Shown: piece by piece, positions 24,370 to 33,086 of the stretch
Position numbering within the stretch: position 1 is the stretch's first letter
How the letters are laid out: each line of letters starts with the position of its first letter
Virus record (IMG/VR): IMGVR_UViG_3300027893_000003
Location: 159,955-223,954 of that record
DNA from: a virus
DNA: 64,000 bases
Reading direction: 5' to 3' (one strand)
Position numbers and translations under genes: made by a program
Notes under the pieces: generated by a model
The model's database searches: none
What the model saw: the letters and a program-made list of their open reading frames with translations, nothing else
Told to the model about the DNA's origin: nothing

Positions 24370-25041
24370 TTAGATAAATTCGAACATTAAATGCATTCTC
24401 GTTGAAATGTTTACTTTAAACTTTTCAGCCATATCCAATACAAATGGTGTATTCTTTAATAGTTCTTCTCTATTGCATCCTTGTGGCATCAAATAGATCC
24501 TATCATTGATATCCATATCAGAAATCTTTTCAATAAAATTATAATCCTCACGAGTCCTGTTATATACAACTTTTATATAAACATTTTTACGAGTTTTAGC
24601 CCATTTAGTCATCTCAACTGCATCATCTACTTCATGTGGATAAAACATCTTAGGAGAGTAAATATAGTTGATATTATCTTGTGTACTTTGTTTATAGAGG
24701 TCTCTTAAGCGATAACCATTTGTTTCAACGTTTGCAGATTTATACTTTAACATCCTCAATAATAGAATCGTATCTTTATAATGTGGATCCCATGTGGGTT
24801 CTCCACCAGTTATCATCAAACCACATTTCTGATCATCTATTATATTTTGTAATTCTTGTAAGGAATATTCTGCTTCTGGACTAACTCTCATCTTAACTAA
24901 TGTATCGCACCAATTACAAGGGTTCTTATGATCAACTCGATCGCAATGTTTAAATCTGATAAGAAGCATTGATTTACCAGTATCTGGTCCTTCGCCCTGC
25001 CATGTTTGAATACATTCGATTGCTTTGATTCTCCGTTTCAT
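24370..25041 (-). CDS. queE: 7-carboxy-7-deazaguanine synthase (QueE)
   Basis: Product of 223 aa, a small radical SAM enzyme. The iron-sulfur motif is C-x8-C-x2-C (HCDRVDHKNPCNWCDT, about residues 33-48) instead of the common C-x3-C-x2-C; the CNWCDT part and QTWQGEGPDTG before it are typical of QueE. MITGGEPTWDP is the SAM-binding GGE motif. It makes 7-carboxy-7-deazaguanine, the step before QueC. Two further precursor enzymes (FolE, QueD) are not in this window and may come from the host or elsewhere in the genome. Confidence 0.85.
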   Translation of the reverse strand: MKRRIKAIECIQTWQGEGPDTGKSMLLIRFKHCDRVDHKNPCNWCDTLVKMRVSPEAEYSLQELQNIIDDQKCGLMITGGEPTWDPHYKDTILLLRMLKYKSANVETNGYRLRDLYKQSTQDNINYIYSPKMFYPHEVDDAVEMTKWAKTRKNVYIKVVYNRTREDYNFIEKISDMDINDRIYLMPQGCNREELLKNTPFVLDMAEKFKVNISTRMHLMFEFI

Positions 25042-25056
25042 TTGACTCCTTTCTGT

Positions 25057-25070
25057 TTTTTATTTTGTTC
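25057..25070 (-). promoter_or_regulatory. Minus-strand GAACAAAATAAAAA motif
   Basis: Exact consensus copy, 16-29 nt before the queE start. It pairs with the plus-strand motif at 25106 in the same divergent gap. Confidence 0.55.
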
Positions 25071-25105
25071 TCAATCTCAAGTTCTTTTTCTCATATCTAA
25101 AGTTG

Positions 25106-25119
25106 CTATATATATTAAT
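25106..25119 (+). promoter_or_regulatory. Plus-strand CTATATATATTAAT motif
   Basis: Exact consensus copy, 55 nt before the start at 25161, whose ribosome site is AAAGGAGGATAATC. Confidence 0.6.
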
Positions 25120-25160
25120 TTTAAAGAGAAATTGGCTATGTCTTTTAAAGGAGGATAATC

Positions 25161-25424
25161 ATGAAGAATTTTCTAAAGAAACTTTTCAAAAGCATTTTCA
25201 TTTTCATAGGCGGTCTTCTCAGGAACGCTATTGCTTTTGCACTTGGCGTATCAGTGTTTCTAGTGATTGTCTACATGGGAATGAAAGGTGTTCCGTTTCC
25301 GGAACTCTTTGGTCCTGTAATACTCATAGGAACAGGGGTCCTTGTAGCAAGAATGAATAAGACCGCTGAGGTCTTTTCAACCGTAAGTGGTTTCGTTCTT
25401 ACCTACATCTTCGTCATGTTGTAA
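25161..25424 (+). CDS. Small membrane protein, three predicted helices
   Basis: Product of 87 aa with a basic N-terminus and hydrophobic segments at about residues 12-40, 47-62 and 68-87. The sequence pattern (GLLRNAIAFALGVSVFLVIV) is similar to the two following genes, which look like diverged copies. Function unknown. Confidence 0.6.
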   Translation: MKNFLKKLFKSIFIFIGGLLRNAIAFALGVSVFLVIVYMGMKGVPFPELFGPVILIGTGVLVARMNKTAEVFSTVSGFVLTYIFVML

Positions 25425-25431
25425 AACCAGA

Positions 25432-25466
25432 TGGAATGGAGAGGGATTGATATCCTCTCCATTCCA
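25432..25466. repeat. Perfect 13-bp inverted repeat in intergenic gap
   Basis: TGGAATGGAGAGG (25432-25444) pairs with CCTCTCCATTCCA (25454-25466). There is no T-run after it, so it may be an attenuator or an mRNA-stabilising hairpin between two membrane-protein genes. Confidence 0.65.
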
Positions 25467-25485
25467 TTACTTCAGGAGAAGATAA

Positions 25486-25701
25486 ATGGATATAAAAACA
25501 ATTTTTAGAAATTTACTATCGTTTGCTGCTGGAGTAATTATTTTTCTGATTATTAATATAGCCAGGTCAAAGTTTGGAGTTTCTCAAGTTCCAATAATGA
25601 TTATTCTCCTTATGATAGGTATTTTTATCGGTGTAAAAAGTAAAGGTGTTGAGTTCATATCCTTCATGGGCGGATACCTTATTGCTTACGTAGTAATATA
25701 G
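25486..25701 (+). CDS. Small membrane protein, two to three helices
   Basis: Product of 71 aa, nearly all hydrophobic, with IFRNLLSFAAGVIIFLII resembling the N-terminal part of the gene before it. Ribosome site TTCAGGAGAAGATAA. Function unknown. Confidence 0.55.
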   Translation: MDIKTIFRNLLSFAAGVIIFLIINIARSKFGVSQVPIMIILLMIGIFIGVKSKGVEFISFMGGYLIAYVVI

Positions 25702-25710
25702 GAGAAGAGC

Positions 25711-25953
25711 ATGAAAAGAAATCTCTTATGTTTTTTAACAGGTTTGATTGGAATGATTTCTCTATTATCATGTAAAACTTCTGGTTTAGCAATTACTAGC
25801 TTAATTATATCAGCACTAGCAATTGGTTTGTTTGCAGCAGATATAAAAGAGGGTTTTACATGGAAAACATTTACCAGAACCTTTATAGGAATTGGTGGAT
25901 ATTTAGCAGGTGCGATTATTGTGATAGCCTTTATCCCACAATTTCTAAAATAG
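25711..25953 (+). CDS. Small membrane protein, three helices
   Basis: Product of 80 aa; residues 5-22, 27-44 and 58-76 are hydrophobic. The C-terminal GGYLAGAIIVIAF resembles GGYLIAYVVI in the previous gene, supporting a small duplicated family. Starts after AGGAGAAGAGC. Confidence 0.55.
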   Translation: MKRNLLCFLTGLIGMISLLSCKTSGLAITSLIISALAIGLFAADIKEGFTWKTFTRTFIGIGGYLAGAIIVIAFIPQFLK

Positions 25954-25964
25954 TGATTATCGAA

Positions 25965-26038
25965 ATACTGAGTTAGGCATTTTAATTACCTTCCCCCAAC
26001 TCAGTATAGGGAGTGACGATGCCCACTCCCTTTTTTTT
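25965..26038. terminator. Double terminator between convergent genes
   Basis: ATACTGAGTT (25965-25974) pairs with AACTCAGTAT (25998-26007); directly after it GGGAGTG (26009-26015) pairs with CACTCCC (26024-26030) and runs into eight T. The second serves the plus-strand operon; the first could serve the polymerase gene on the other strand. Confidence 0.85.
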
Positions 26039-29000
26039 CTAGATTGTCATTAGTTCCTGCTTCGGACTCATTACTGGTTCTAATATTAAACTAAATCTAT
26101 CCTCCCATGCAAATTTTAACATTGCACTAACATCAACTACATAATATGACGGTAGAGATATTTCCTCATCTGGAAGAGATATATAGTCCAATTTCCTACC
26201 ATTTGCTAAGAATTTTTGGTTATATTTTTCAGCTACGTCTGGAGGAGCTTTCATGAGGTCTATGCCATTTAATTTGAATAGATAACCTTTTGAACCAACA
26301 TCAAAAATCTTATACTCCAATTCATTCCAATTTAACATTGAGATTACTCCAGGAGGTACTTTTTTATAATGATCTAATCTCCTCGTAAATGCAGAAGGGC
26401 GAGCGACTCTTTTATCACCTGCTCTTATCTTATGAATAAATGAAGTTTTTCTTGAGTGAATAAAATCCATAATTTTCTTTAATGATACTTCTTCTGACTT
26501 CAGAATTAGATCCAATAAATCACTTAGAGATTGTTTTGTATAGCTCGGATAATCACTTCGTTTCGTTGCAATACCCATATTTACTATTTCATCTGTTTTC
26601 CTTCCCTCTTGCGAAGTTACATAAATTGCATAATGTTTCTTAGCTAAAAACAAACCTCTCTTAATAACTAGCTCATTCTTTAACTCAAGACGATTTCTTT
26701 CTAGAGGAACATTATGATTAGTAACTAATGGCATAATGATCTTATTGTTCAAAAATAATTGAATTTCATCACACCAACTTTCAATTTGCTTCATTAACTC
26801 ATCTTCTGATTTATTTTTATCTACAATATCATCAAATGATACAAATAAACTATCAGTATCTCCCGTAATGATAAACTCAGTATCTCTTGTAACATCACCA
26901 TACATTTCTTGCTTTGTCAGTGGTTCAGGAGCTTCGTATTTAGAAGCTTTCTTTTTAATCATATCAACATAATTATTTCCATGAATGATTGAGGTTTTCA
27001 AAGCTTCTTGACCACTTAGAGTGATACTACTTCCGAGATCGTCATGGTAGAATCTAAAGAAATGGTTTGTAAGAATTCCATATAAAGCGTTAGCTAAAAC
27101 TTTGTAAACTAATTGACGACCATAGTACATATCATGTAAATGATCTTCCCCTGCTTGTTTGGCATCAAACATTTTGTCTTTATATTCTTTTCTAGAAATC
27201 AGTAAATGGTCCAAAACCTCCGAATAAACGGAAACCTCTTTATCATGTGGTTTATAGAAACATCCATTTATTGTATATGTAAGGTTTGCATCTTTGACCT
27301 TCTTAATAAAATCCTCTTTCTTGACTGTCATTTCTTTATTAAGAAAACCAGGATCATAGATTATAGTGAACTCTTCCGGGAGATTATCCAGTTGATATAC
27401 AAAGTCATATCCTAACGTATGATCTTTAAACTTTGCAACAAATGTGTTTATCCCAATGTTATAGGTTAAGATTAGACTTGGATATAGGGATGTGAAATCA
27501 AAATCAACAATATACTCATGTATACCTGTTCTCGGTTCCTTGACAAATGCTCCAGGAATTGAAGCTTCTTTTACTTTATGGACATTTGCATTCCTTGAAG
27601 CAAAACCTTTATCTTTCAAAAATGAAATCACTAAGCTGTCAAGTTTCCCAAGATTACTAAATGCTCCAGCAAAACTAGAGCTACCAATTTTTCTAATTTC
27701 ATTTTCTAAAACTATAAGTCGGAGTTTATTATCTATTCGTAGAATCAATTCAACGTCTTTTATGTTATAGTCAATTGCTCCATTAATATCTTTCTCATAT
27801 TTCTCCGAGAAGTTCTCACCAACATCTGTTTTCTCTTCTCCCAACTCCTCCTGAGCGATTGTTCCAAGACGATAATTTTCTTTCTGTGTAAATGTGAAGC
27901 TTCTATATAATCTAAGCAGATCAAGAACTACTAACCCAGCAATCTCACAATATTGTCTTTTCTCATCAATTGAGAATGATACTTCATTAAATTTTGAGAG
28001 TGATTCTTGCTTTATTCTTAGTTTTCTGCATCTGTTATAAATATAATAAAGGTCAAACCCAATTACATTCCAACCCACGAGAAAGTCTGGTTCCAATGTT
28101 CTCAAATCTTTTATAAATTTAAGGATCATTTCACGCTCAGATTTAAAAATATGAATAGGATCCTCTTTAGTTGTTATAATATCTGGAGCATTTCTATCAT
28201 TTAATAGAATCTTGTTATCGACTACATATGTTATGTATTTTCCATGATAATAGTATGTTATAAGACAAATCGGATGATCCGCATCTTCAACATTTGGAAA
28301 TTCCTTTGTTTTACTGTATGTCTCAATATCCAAGAACATTATATTTAATTCTTTTTCTGATGGTTCGCCCTTACTAAAGTGATAGTAATCTTGGGCATAC
28401 TTTACTGATATTCTTATATCACCTTCGTATGTTCTTTCTGGATCTAGTGCTGATTTTTGTTTATATGGAACTTTGATTATCTCCAATTTATCATATTCTA
28501 CAAGATGTTTATTCTCAATACCTTCTGGAACTCTATAGCAGAAATAATCATCATTTTCCTTATGATAAATTTTATTATTATCCTTATCTCTAAAGATATG
28601 TATAACTTCATTTGTCTTATGTAAAAATTGGACATCAACAAGTCTATAGTCTGGACTATAGAATTCCTCTGGAATTTTATAACGATATTTTCCTGTTCCT
28701 ACAGCATTCATCCCTTTCTCTGCTTTCACTTCAAGTTCTGCACCAAGCATTACTGCAGCAGTTTGTATATCCCTTTCAAACTTACCTTTATAACTTTGAT
28801 TTCTATTTACAAAAGATGGATGAACAGTTAGGAGAACATCATAATCTCTCCATTTAAATACTTGGCCTCTCAAATCAGTTATACCTGTTTTTGCAAAACC
28901 AAAAGCAGACATTGGACTTGCACCCATAGCCACAATCAATTTCGGACTACACGCTTCGATTATATTAAAAGCATTCTCTTTACATCTCTCAATAATTTCT

Positions 29001-29296
29001 GGCGTTGGGTTACCTGTCTTACCGTCTGGTAATAACGTACAACATAAAACACAATTTGTTAATAACCACTTGAATTTATCTCTAATATATAAATCAAATG
29101 GTTTCCTGAATGTTCTTCCCGCTCTTCCTATTAAAGGTCTCTTTTTCTTGACCTCATTTTTTCCGGGATTTTCGGATACAAATACAACTTCAATATCCTT
29201 TAGGTTATCTGAACAATTAGTTTCAAGAATACATGATGGGGCATCAAGGAGAGGGCAAGACATACAGTCAGCAAAAGAGTTCTTAATGCTAAACAT
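26039..29296 (-). CDS. Uracil-DNA glycosylase (family 4-like) fused to family B DNA polymerase
   Basis: Product of about 1085 aa. Residues 1-190 resemble an iron-sulfur family 4 uracil-DNA glycosylase: Cys pairs near 13/16 and 84/87, VSENPGKNEVKKKRPLIGRAG and the later HPSF motif. The rest is a family B polymerase: Exo I FLDIETY (about 323), Exo II NVIGFD (412), Exo III YNIKD (512), motif A DFDFTSLYPS (600), motif B KVLANALYG (734) and motif C GDTDS (815). Proofreading and polymerase residues are all present, so this is the likely replicative enzyme. The fusion suggests uracil sensing or removal at the fork. Start at 29296 is preferred over 29302 because GGAG lies 7 nt before it. Confidence 0.85.
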   Translation of the reverse strand: MFSIKNSFADCMSCPLLDAPSCILETNCSDNLKDIEVVFVSENPGKNEVKKKRPLIGRAGRTFRKPFDLYIRDKFKWLLTNCVLCCTLLPDGKTGNPTPEIIERCKENAFNIIEACSPKLIVAMGASPMSAFGFAKTGITDLRGQVFKWRDYDVLLTVHPSFVNRNQSYKGKFERDIQTAAVMLGAELEVKAEKGMNAVGTGKYRYKIPEEFYSPDYRLVDVQFLHKTNEVIHIFRDKDNNKIYHKENDDYFCYRVPEGIENKHLVEYDKLEIIKVPYKQKSALDPERTYEGDIRISVKYAQDYYHFSKGEPSEKELNIMFLDIETYSKTKEFPNVEDADHPICLITYYYHGKYITYVVDNKILLNDRNAPDIITTKEDPIHIFKSEREMILKFIKDLRTLEPDFLVGWNVIGFDLYYIYNRCRKLRIKQESLSKFNEVSFSIDEKRQYCEIAGLVVLDLLRLYRSFTFTQKENYRLGTIAQEELGEEKTDVGENFSEKYEKDINGAIDYNIKDVELILRIDNKLRLIVLENEIRKIGSSSFAGAFSNLGKLDSLVISFLKDKGFASRNANVHKVKEASIPGAFVKEPRTGIHEYIVDFDFTSLYPSLILTYNIGINTFVAKFKDHTLGYDFVYQLDNLPEEFTIIYDPGFLNKEMTVKKEDFIKKVKDANLTYTINGCFYKPHDKEVSVYSEVLDHLLISRKEYKDKMFDAKQAGEDHLHDMYYGRQLVYKVLANALYGILTNHFFRFYHDDLGSSITLSGQEALKTSIIHGNNYVDMIKKKASKYEAPEPLTKQEMYGDVTRDTEFIITGDTDSLFVSFDDIVDKNKSEDELMKQIESWCDEIQLFLNNKIIMPLVTNHNVPLERNRLELKNELVIKRGLFLAKKHYAIYVTSQEGRKTDEIVNMGIATKRSDYPSYTKQSLSDLLDLILKSEEVSLKKIMDFIHSRKTSFIHKIRAGDKRVARPSAFTRRLDHYKKVPPGVISMLNWNELEYKIFDVGSKGYLFKLNGIDLMKAPPDVAEKYNQKFLANGRKLDYISLPDEEISLPSYYVVDVSAMLKFAWEDRFSLILEPVMSPKQELMTI

Positions 29297-29319
29297 AAAC
29301 ATACTCCATTACAAATCAA

Positions 29320-29333
29320 TTTTTATTTTGTTC
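29320..29333 (-). promoter_or_regulatory. Minus-strand GAACAAAATAAAAA motif
   Basis: Exact copy, 24-37 nt before the polymerase start, paired with the plus-strand motif at 29376. Confidence 0.55.
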
Positions 29334-29375
29334 CCTTCTATAAAAATAGATACCCATTTAGAATTGAGAATTTTT

Positions 29376-29390
29376 CTATATATATAAATA
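29376..29390 (+). promoter_or_regulatory. Plus-strand CTATATATATAAATA motif (variant)
   Basis: Variant of the consensus, 67 nt before the start at 29443. Confidence 0.5.
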
Positions 29391-29442
29391 TTTGAAGGCG
29401 GTGGGTTTGTGTTTTTAAAAATTATGAAAGGGGGTTAGTAAA

Positions 29443-29655
29443 ATGAGAAGATTTTTCAGATTACTTACAATATTTAATCCGCTAATACGTGCAATTGCTT
29501 TGCTCAGCATAGTAATATGGATACTATGTATGATAGACCTTCTCCTCCTAAACCATTTCAGACGCGCAGTATATATCATACCTGTAATCTGGGTTGGTTG
29601 GTCAATTTATAAATTCTATAAAGGGAGAAAGAAGACTCTAGATTATATATTCTAG
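29443..29655 (+). CDS. Small membrane protein, 70 aa
   Basis: Two hydrophobic segments (about residues 14-36 and 43-58) with basic ends. Ribosome site GAAAGGGGGTTAGTAAA. No family recognised. Followed by a terminator. Confidence 0.55.
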   Translation: MRRFFRLLTIFNPLIRAIALLSIVIWILCMIDLLLLNHFRRAVYIIPVIWVGWSIYKFYKGRKKTLDYIF

Positions 29656-29671
29656 AGCTCCAGAATAGTAT

Positions 29672-29694
29672 GTTGCCTTCGGGCAACTTTTTTT
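29672..29694 (+). terminator. Rho-independent terminator with TTCG tetraloop
   Basis: GTTGCC-TTCG-GGCAAC hairpin followed by seven T; a textbook terminator after the small membrane protein gene. Confidence 0.95.
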
Positions 29695-29735
29695 GAATGG
29701 GAGGTAACAATATGGAATAGAGGGGGGAGGGGGTC

Positions 29736-30365
29736 ATGATTAAATCATGTATTGAGCAAGATATGATAGACAATGCTATATGGGCATTAGATCTCGTTAA
29801 TAAAATTGATGAACTTGATGAGAAAATCATTATAGCATCCTTTGTCAATTTACTCGAAGATCTAAAAGGAGACAAGGACGGGACAGAGAAGATTATCACT
29901 GCAAAAAATACACTAATAGCAGCAATAATCGAGGATCAACTAGCTGAAAAATCTAGATATTACATTAGAATCCCCATAAATAATCCTTGCCCGAATTGTA
30001 GGGGAAAAGGATTCAGACCCGATTTTCATTATGATATCCTTGTGCTTCCATGTAAATTATGTGATGGCACAGGTATAGCCAGAAGTAAATGTAAGAGGTG
30101 TGAAGGCACAGGTAAGGTTGGTACAAAGACTTGTCGAACCTGTGAGGGTAAAGGAATATACGAGTACAGAAAAACTATCAAAAGAAAAAGAGTAATAAAA
30201 TGCAAGTCTTGCTTAGGATCTGGTAATAAATCAAGACCAGTAAATACAGGAAAAATCAAGGAGGTAATTAGGTGCAAAAGGTGCAAAGGAGTGGGAAAAA
30301 AACCAATAACAGTTTCTACTCCAGTCTTAACAGAAGATATTGCAAAAAAGTTGACAGATATTTAA
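29736..30365 (+). CDS. Multi-zinc-knuckle protein, DnaJ cysteine-rich type
   Basis: Product of 209 aa. The N-terminal 85 residues are helical without a J-domain HPD. The C-terminal part has six C-x2-C-x-G-x-G type knuckles (CPNCRGKG, CKLCDGTG, CKRCEGTG, CRTCEGKG, CKSCLGSG, CKRCKGVG), where DnaJ has four. It is probably a zinc-binding chaperone-like or nucleic-acid-binding protein. It is related in motif style, but not in the LDWVEN signature, to the five paralogues at 18-20.6 kb. Ribosome site GGGGGGAGGGGG. Confidence 0.65.
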   Translation: MIKSCIEQDMIDNAIWALDLVNKIDELDEKIIIASFVNLLEDLKGDKDGTEKIITAKNTLIAAIIEDQLAEKSRYYIRIPINNPCPNCRGKGFRPDFHYDILVLPCKLCDGTGIARSKCKRCEGTGKVGTKTCRTCEGKGIYEYRKTIKRKRVIKCKSCLGSGNKSRPVNTGKIKEVIRCKRCKGVGKKPITVSTPVLTEDIAKKLTDI

Positions 30366-30379
30366 ACTCTGTCCCGCCG

Positions 30380-30408
30380 TAGAGATAGGTACTATTTTCC
30401 TATCTCTA
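30380..30408. terminator. Inverted repeat between convergent genes
   Basis: TAGAGATAGG (30380-30389) pairs with CCTATCTCTA (30399-30408), with short GCC/GGT extensions. It overlaps the stop of the minus-strand gene and probably ends transcription from either side, though no T-run is present. Confidence 0.5.
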
Positions 30409-30901
30409 TGGTGGTGAAATTCTCCATAAACTCTTCTAAACTAACTTTATTTTTTTGCTTCATTGAACGGTTTGGAATTTTACATGCTTTTGGTTTTTTA
30501 TCAATACCAAGAGAACTATAGATTGCTTCTTTATCATCAGATTTATTTACCAATTGAGTTAATAAATCAAGGTCATCACTTTTCAATGTAGCCACTCGAT
30601 TCCTTAGTGCATTAAATAAATCATCGCTTGGTTTTCTGGGAAAGAATGTTATATTCCTTCGATTAATCCTAAAGTCTATTACGCACTTCTTAATGAAGTT
30701 AAAGAACTCCTCCTTATCTAAATAATATAGACCCATATTATTAAAATACTTATCTAAATAATGATTTAATTTCCCACTTCTCTGAAATAGACCCATAACA
30801 TACATATTAGTAATTGGTGAATTATATTTCAATAAACTGGGATCAATTTTTGATTTTTTATTTCCATCGAAGAGCCATTTATTGAATATCTTAAACGGCA
30901 T
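30392..30901 (-). CDS. Hypothetical protein, 169 aa
   Basis: Basic, helical, soluble protein (FNKWLFDGNKKSKIDPSLLK near the N-terminus; a Lys-rich C-terminus). No motif recognised. It overlaps the glycosyltransferase gene by 11 nt. A replication accessory role was considered because it is close to the polymerase, but nothing in the sequence shows it. Confidence 0.5.
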   Translation of the reverse strand: MPFKIFNKWLFDGNKKSKIDPSLLKYNSPITNMYVMGLFQRSGKLNHYLDKYFNNMGLYYLDKEEFFNFIKKCVIDFRINRRNITFFPRKPSDDLFNALRNRVATLKSDDLDLLTQLVNKSDDKEAIYSSLGIDKKPKACKIPNRSMKQKNKVSLEEFMENFTTIEIGK

Positions 30902-31838
30902 CTTTCATCTCCATTACAAGGTTTTGATAAAAGTTGTCAATCTTTTCTTGATTAAGAAGCTTGGGAACTTTTAAACCTCTAACTCCCTTCCCATCAGTCC
31001 ATCTTAGAATTTCGAATAACTCATCTATTCCACTATAAAGATATTCATCTGGTAATAGCTCAGGATATGAAAAACCTCTAGGAGCAATTGGTATACAATT
31101 ATTTATTACCGCATCAATAACTTGGTAACCATAACACTCTTCCTTACTAGTAATTAACATACACTCCGAGCTCCCTAGAAAATCATAATAACCATACCAT
31201 TCTAAAAATTGAGGAGCATCAATTATTTCTCCATATCTCTTTCTTACGGCGTCTTCAATTGACTTAGTCCTTTTTTGAACAGAGTGTCTAGCAACTGAGA
31301 CAATAGGATAAACCTTCTCGGAGTTACAACCCTTAAATGAAGGATTAGGTAATGCTCCTAAATTTACAACATTTGTCCACCCCAATTTTTTCTTATGGTA
31401 TTCACTAGCAACAAATACTTTTTTATATGATCTCGCATGACCACACTCAACTGCCTCTTTACTGTTTCTGACTGGGGTAAAGTAATCAAGTTTGTTCTTT
31501 GAAGTGGCGTGACACATCACAAATGCGTTCTTGACCTGTTTATGATGCAATACGTTATGAAATATACCAGGAAAACTAAGATCCGCGTGAAGTAGAAAAT
31601 CGCTATCTCCTAAGTCATAATTTAAAAACTCATTGACTTGTTTACATTCAAATTTAATTGCTCTTTCAATATTTGAGAAATCCTTGCCGCTAGAAACACC
31701 CTCAGTAAAAGCATATTGTTCACCCACTACAATAATTTTATCAAAATACTTAGATAATTGCTCTGGAATCTGTGTGAACCACCATTCCTGATATCTCATC
31801 TTTATTGGCAATTGTGGAACAAAAAATAATCTACTCAC
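30891..31838 (-). CDS. Glycosyltransferase, GT-B fold
   Basis: Product of 315 aa, started by GTG behind GGAGAAGAGG. The second half has the GT4-like donor-site pattern: [20 protein letters not shown], then [20 protein letters not shown] and [12 protein letters not shown], equivalent to the E-x7-E region of family 4 enzymes with some change. It probably moves a sugar onto a glycan, a virion protein or modified DNA; the acceptor is unknown. It overlaps the deaminase gene by 8 nt. Confidence 0.65.
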   Translation of the reverse strand: MSRLFFVPQLPIKMRYQEWWFTQIPEQLSKYFDKIIVVGEQYAFTEGVSSGKDFSNIERAIKFECKQVNEFLNYDLGDSDFLLHADLSFPGIFHNVLHHKQVKNAFVMCHATSKNKLDYFTPVRNSKEAVECGHARSYKKVFVASEYHKKKLGWTNVVNLGALPNPSFKGCNSEKVYPIVSVARHSVQKRTKSIEDAVRKRYGEIIDAPQFLEWYGYYDFLGSSECMLITSKEECYGYQVIDAVINNCIPIAPRGFSYPELLPDEYLYSGIDELFEILRWTDGKGVRGLKVPKLLNQEKIDNFYQNLVMEMKDAV

Positions 31839-32298
31839 CCTCTTCTCCTTTCCAATGAATTAACCTAATATTCGCTTCTTCGAGCATCTCTTTTGTCTCT
31901 GGAGCATTGTAGTACTCTTCATAGTATATCTCTGATATACCTGAGTTTATTAGAAGTTTAGAACATATAAAACATGGAAATGTTGTACAATAAACAGTCG
32001 CACCTTCACTGGATATGCCACGTTTTGATGCTTGAGCGATTAGGTTTTGCTCGGCATGTACAGCTCTACATAACTCATGCTTTTCACCAGATGGAATATT
32101 TAACTCTTCTCTTAAACACCCTATATCGAGACAATGCTTTTGTCCAGTCGGTGCTCCATTATACCCTGTCGCTATTACTTGCCGATCCTTAACTAGGACA
32201 GCTCCAACTTTTCTCCTTAGTCAAGTTGAACGGCTCTTAGCTAAATGGGCCATTTCCATAAAGTATTTATTCCAACTAGGTCTCTCTACATTATCCAT
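31831..32298 (-). pseudogene. dCMP deaminase (ComEB-type) interrupted by an in-frame TGA at a conserved Cys position
   Basis: The frame encodes 155 residues with one stop, TGA at 32221-32223 (codon 26). Around it the sequence reads SRST[16 protein letters not shown], where family members have Cys between RST and LRR. All other motifs are intact: TGYNGAP, KHC...[18 protein letters not shown], the catalytic VHAEQN and the zinc pair PCFIC. No start codon with a ribosome site follows the stop. The reaction is dCMP to dUMP, feeding thymidylate synthase. Either a single-base nonsense mutation or sequencing error (TGT/TGC to TGA) has hit it, or UGA is read through, for example as selenocysteine; a weak stem (CTA-GGA with TCC-TAG) follows the stop. 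TGA is a normal stop in several other genes here. Confidence 0.75.
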
Positions 32299-32756
32299 TT
32301 ACATCTTCCTTCAAAAAGATAATATTTTGCATCATTCAACCATAGATTAATTTGACTTGGATAAACTAAATCTAACAATCTTTTCTTCTCGCCAGGTTCT
32401 TTGGTTTCATGAATATACGGAGCGTTCATTTGAATAGAATAGAAAATAACATCGAATCCACTTCTAAGCATCGCTTCACCTACTGATCCCCATTTTCTGT
32501 GGGCAGGATGAATTTCATAGGCTGGATCAGGGAAATAAAAAATATTCTTAGGTGACATAATAGTACTGGGAATATCTTTAAAGAATAATTGACCCTTAAC
32601 TAATTGGTGATCTTTTAATAATTTCGCCGCCTCATCTCTTCTCTTTTGATCAGCGGGTTCAGTATAAACAACTATAGTATTCTTATTTAGAATTTCAAAA
32701 CAACCGATGATCTCATCGTCACAATGAGGAGCAATAATAATTTGATCTCCAGCCAT
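32286..32756 (-). CDS. PIG-L family deacetylase
   Basis: Product of 156 aa. The N-terminus has the zinc-binding IIIAPHCDDEIIGC motif (PHxDDE) and a later YEIHPAHRKWG carries the second His region (HPxH). The family removes acetyl from GlcNAc-linked substrates. It is short for the family (usually over 200 aa), but the core seems complete. It neighbours the glycosyltransferase at 30891, so it may act on a phage-made glycan or base modification. The first gene of its minus-strand run; it overlaps the deaminase start by 13 nt. Confidence 0.75.
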   Translation of the reverse strand: MAGDQIIIAPHCDDEIIGCFEILNKNTIVVYTEPADQKRRDEAAKLLKDHQLVKGQLFFKDIPSTIMSPKNIFYFPDPAYEIHPAHRKWGSVGEAMLRSGFDVIFYSIQMNAPYIHETKEPGEKKRLLDLVYPSQINLWLNDAKYYLFEGRCKWIM

Positions 32757-32774
32757 TTTCTGTGACTCCTTTCC

Positions 32775-32788
32775 TTTTTATTTTGTTA
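32775..32788 (-). promoter_or_regulatory. Minus-strand TAACAAAATAAAAA motif
   Basis: One-base variant of GAACAAAATAAAAA, 19-32 nt before the PIG-L gene; paired with the plus-strand motif at 32808. Confidence 0.5.
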
Positions 32789-32807
32789 CCATATATAAAA
32801 AAAGTGT

Positions 32808-32821
32808 CTATATATATTAAT
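32808..32821 (+). promoter_or_regulatory. Plus-strand CTATATATATTAAT motif
   Basis: Exact copy, 54 nt before the start at 32862. Confidence 0.6.
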
Positions 32822-32861
32822 TATCGGGTAATGATTTTATACTTTTAGAGGAGGATAGATA

Positions 32862-33086
32862 ATGGATAGGTATGATACTTATGGAACCACACAGACATTT
32901 CATTCCAGAAATCATACTGATCTCAATGAGGTTCAATGCCCATGTTGTTTATCAATAGTTGATGCTCAAAAATTAGAGTGTAACTATTGGGGTTTCACAC
33001 ATCTTGGAGATGACCAGGTTAAATGCCATGTCTGTTCAAGCGTAATTCCAGTAGGCAAAATTCCACCAAACTGGAGGGGTAAATAA
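32862..33086 (+). CDS. Small zinc-ribbon-like protein, 74 aa
   Basis: CPCC at residues 27-30 and CHVC near residue 58 could bind one zinc. It begins the plus-strand run 32.9-34.4 kb behind GAGGAGGATAGATA and overlaps the next gene by one base (TAATG). Confidence 0.6.
   Translation: MDRYDTYGTTQTFHSRNHTDLNEVQCPCCLSIVDAQKLECNYWGFTHLGDDQVKCHVCSSVIPVGKIPPNWRGK

Noticed and set aside
30392-30901. Clamp-loader subunit
   Set aside because: Considered because of size and proximity to the polymerase, but no sequence feature supports it.
31831-32298. Genome-wide reassignment of UGA
   Set aside because: TGA is used as a normal stop in several genes here, for example at 1938, 6602, 7397, 39568 and 62970, and no other gene has an internal TGA.
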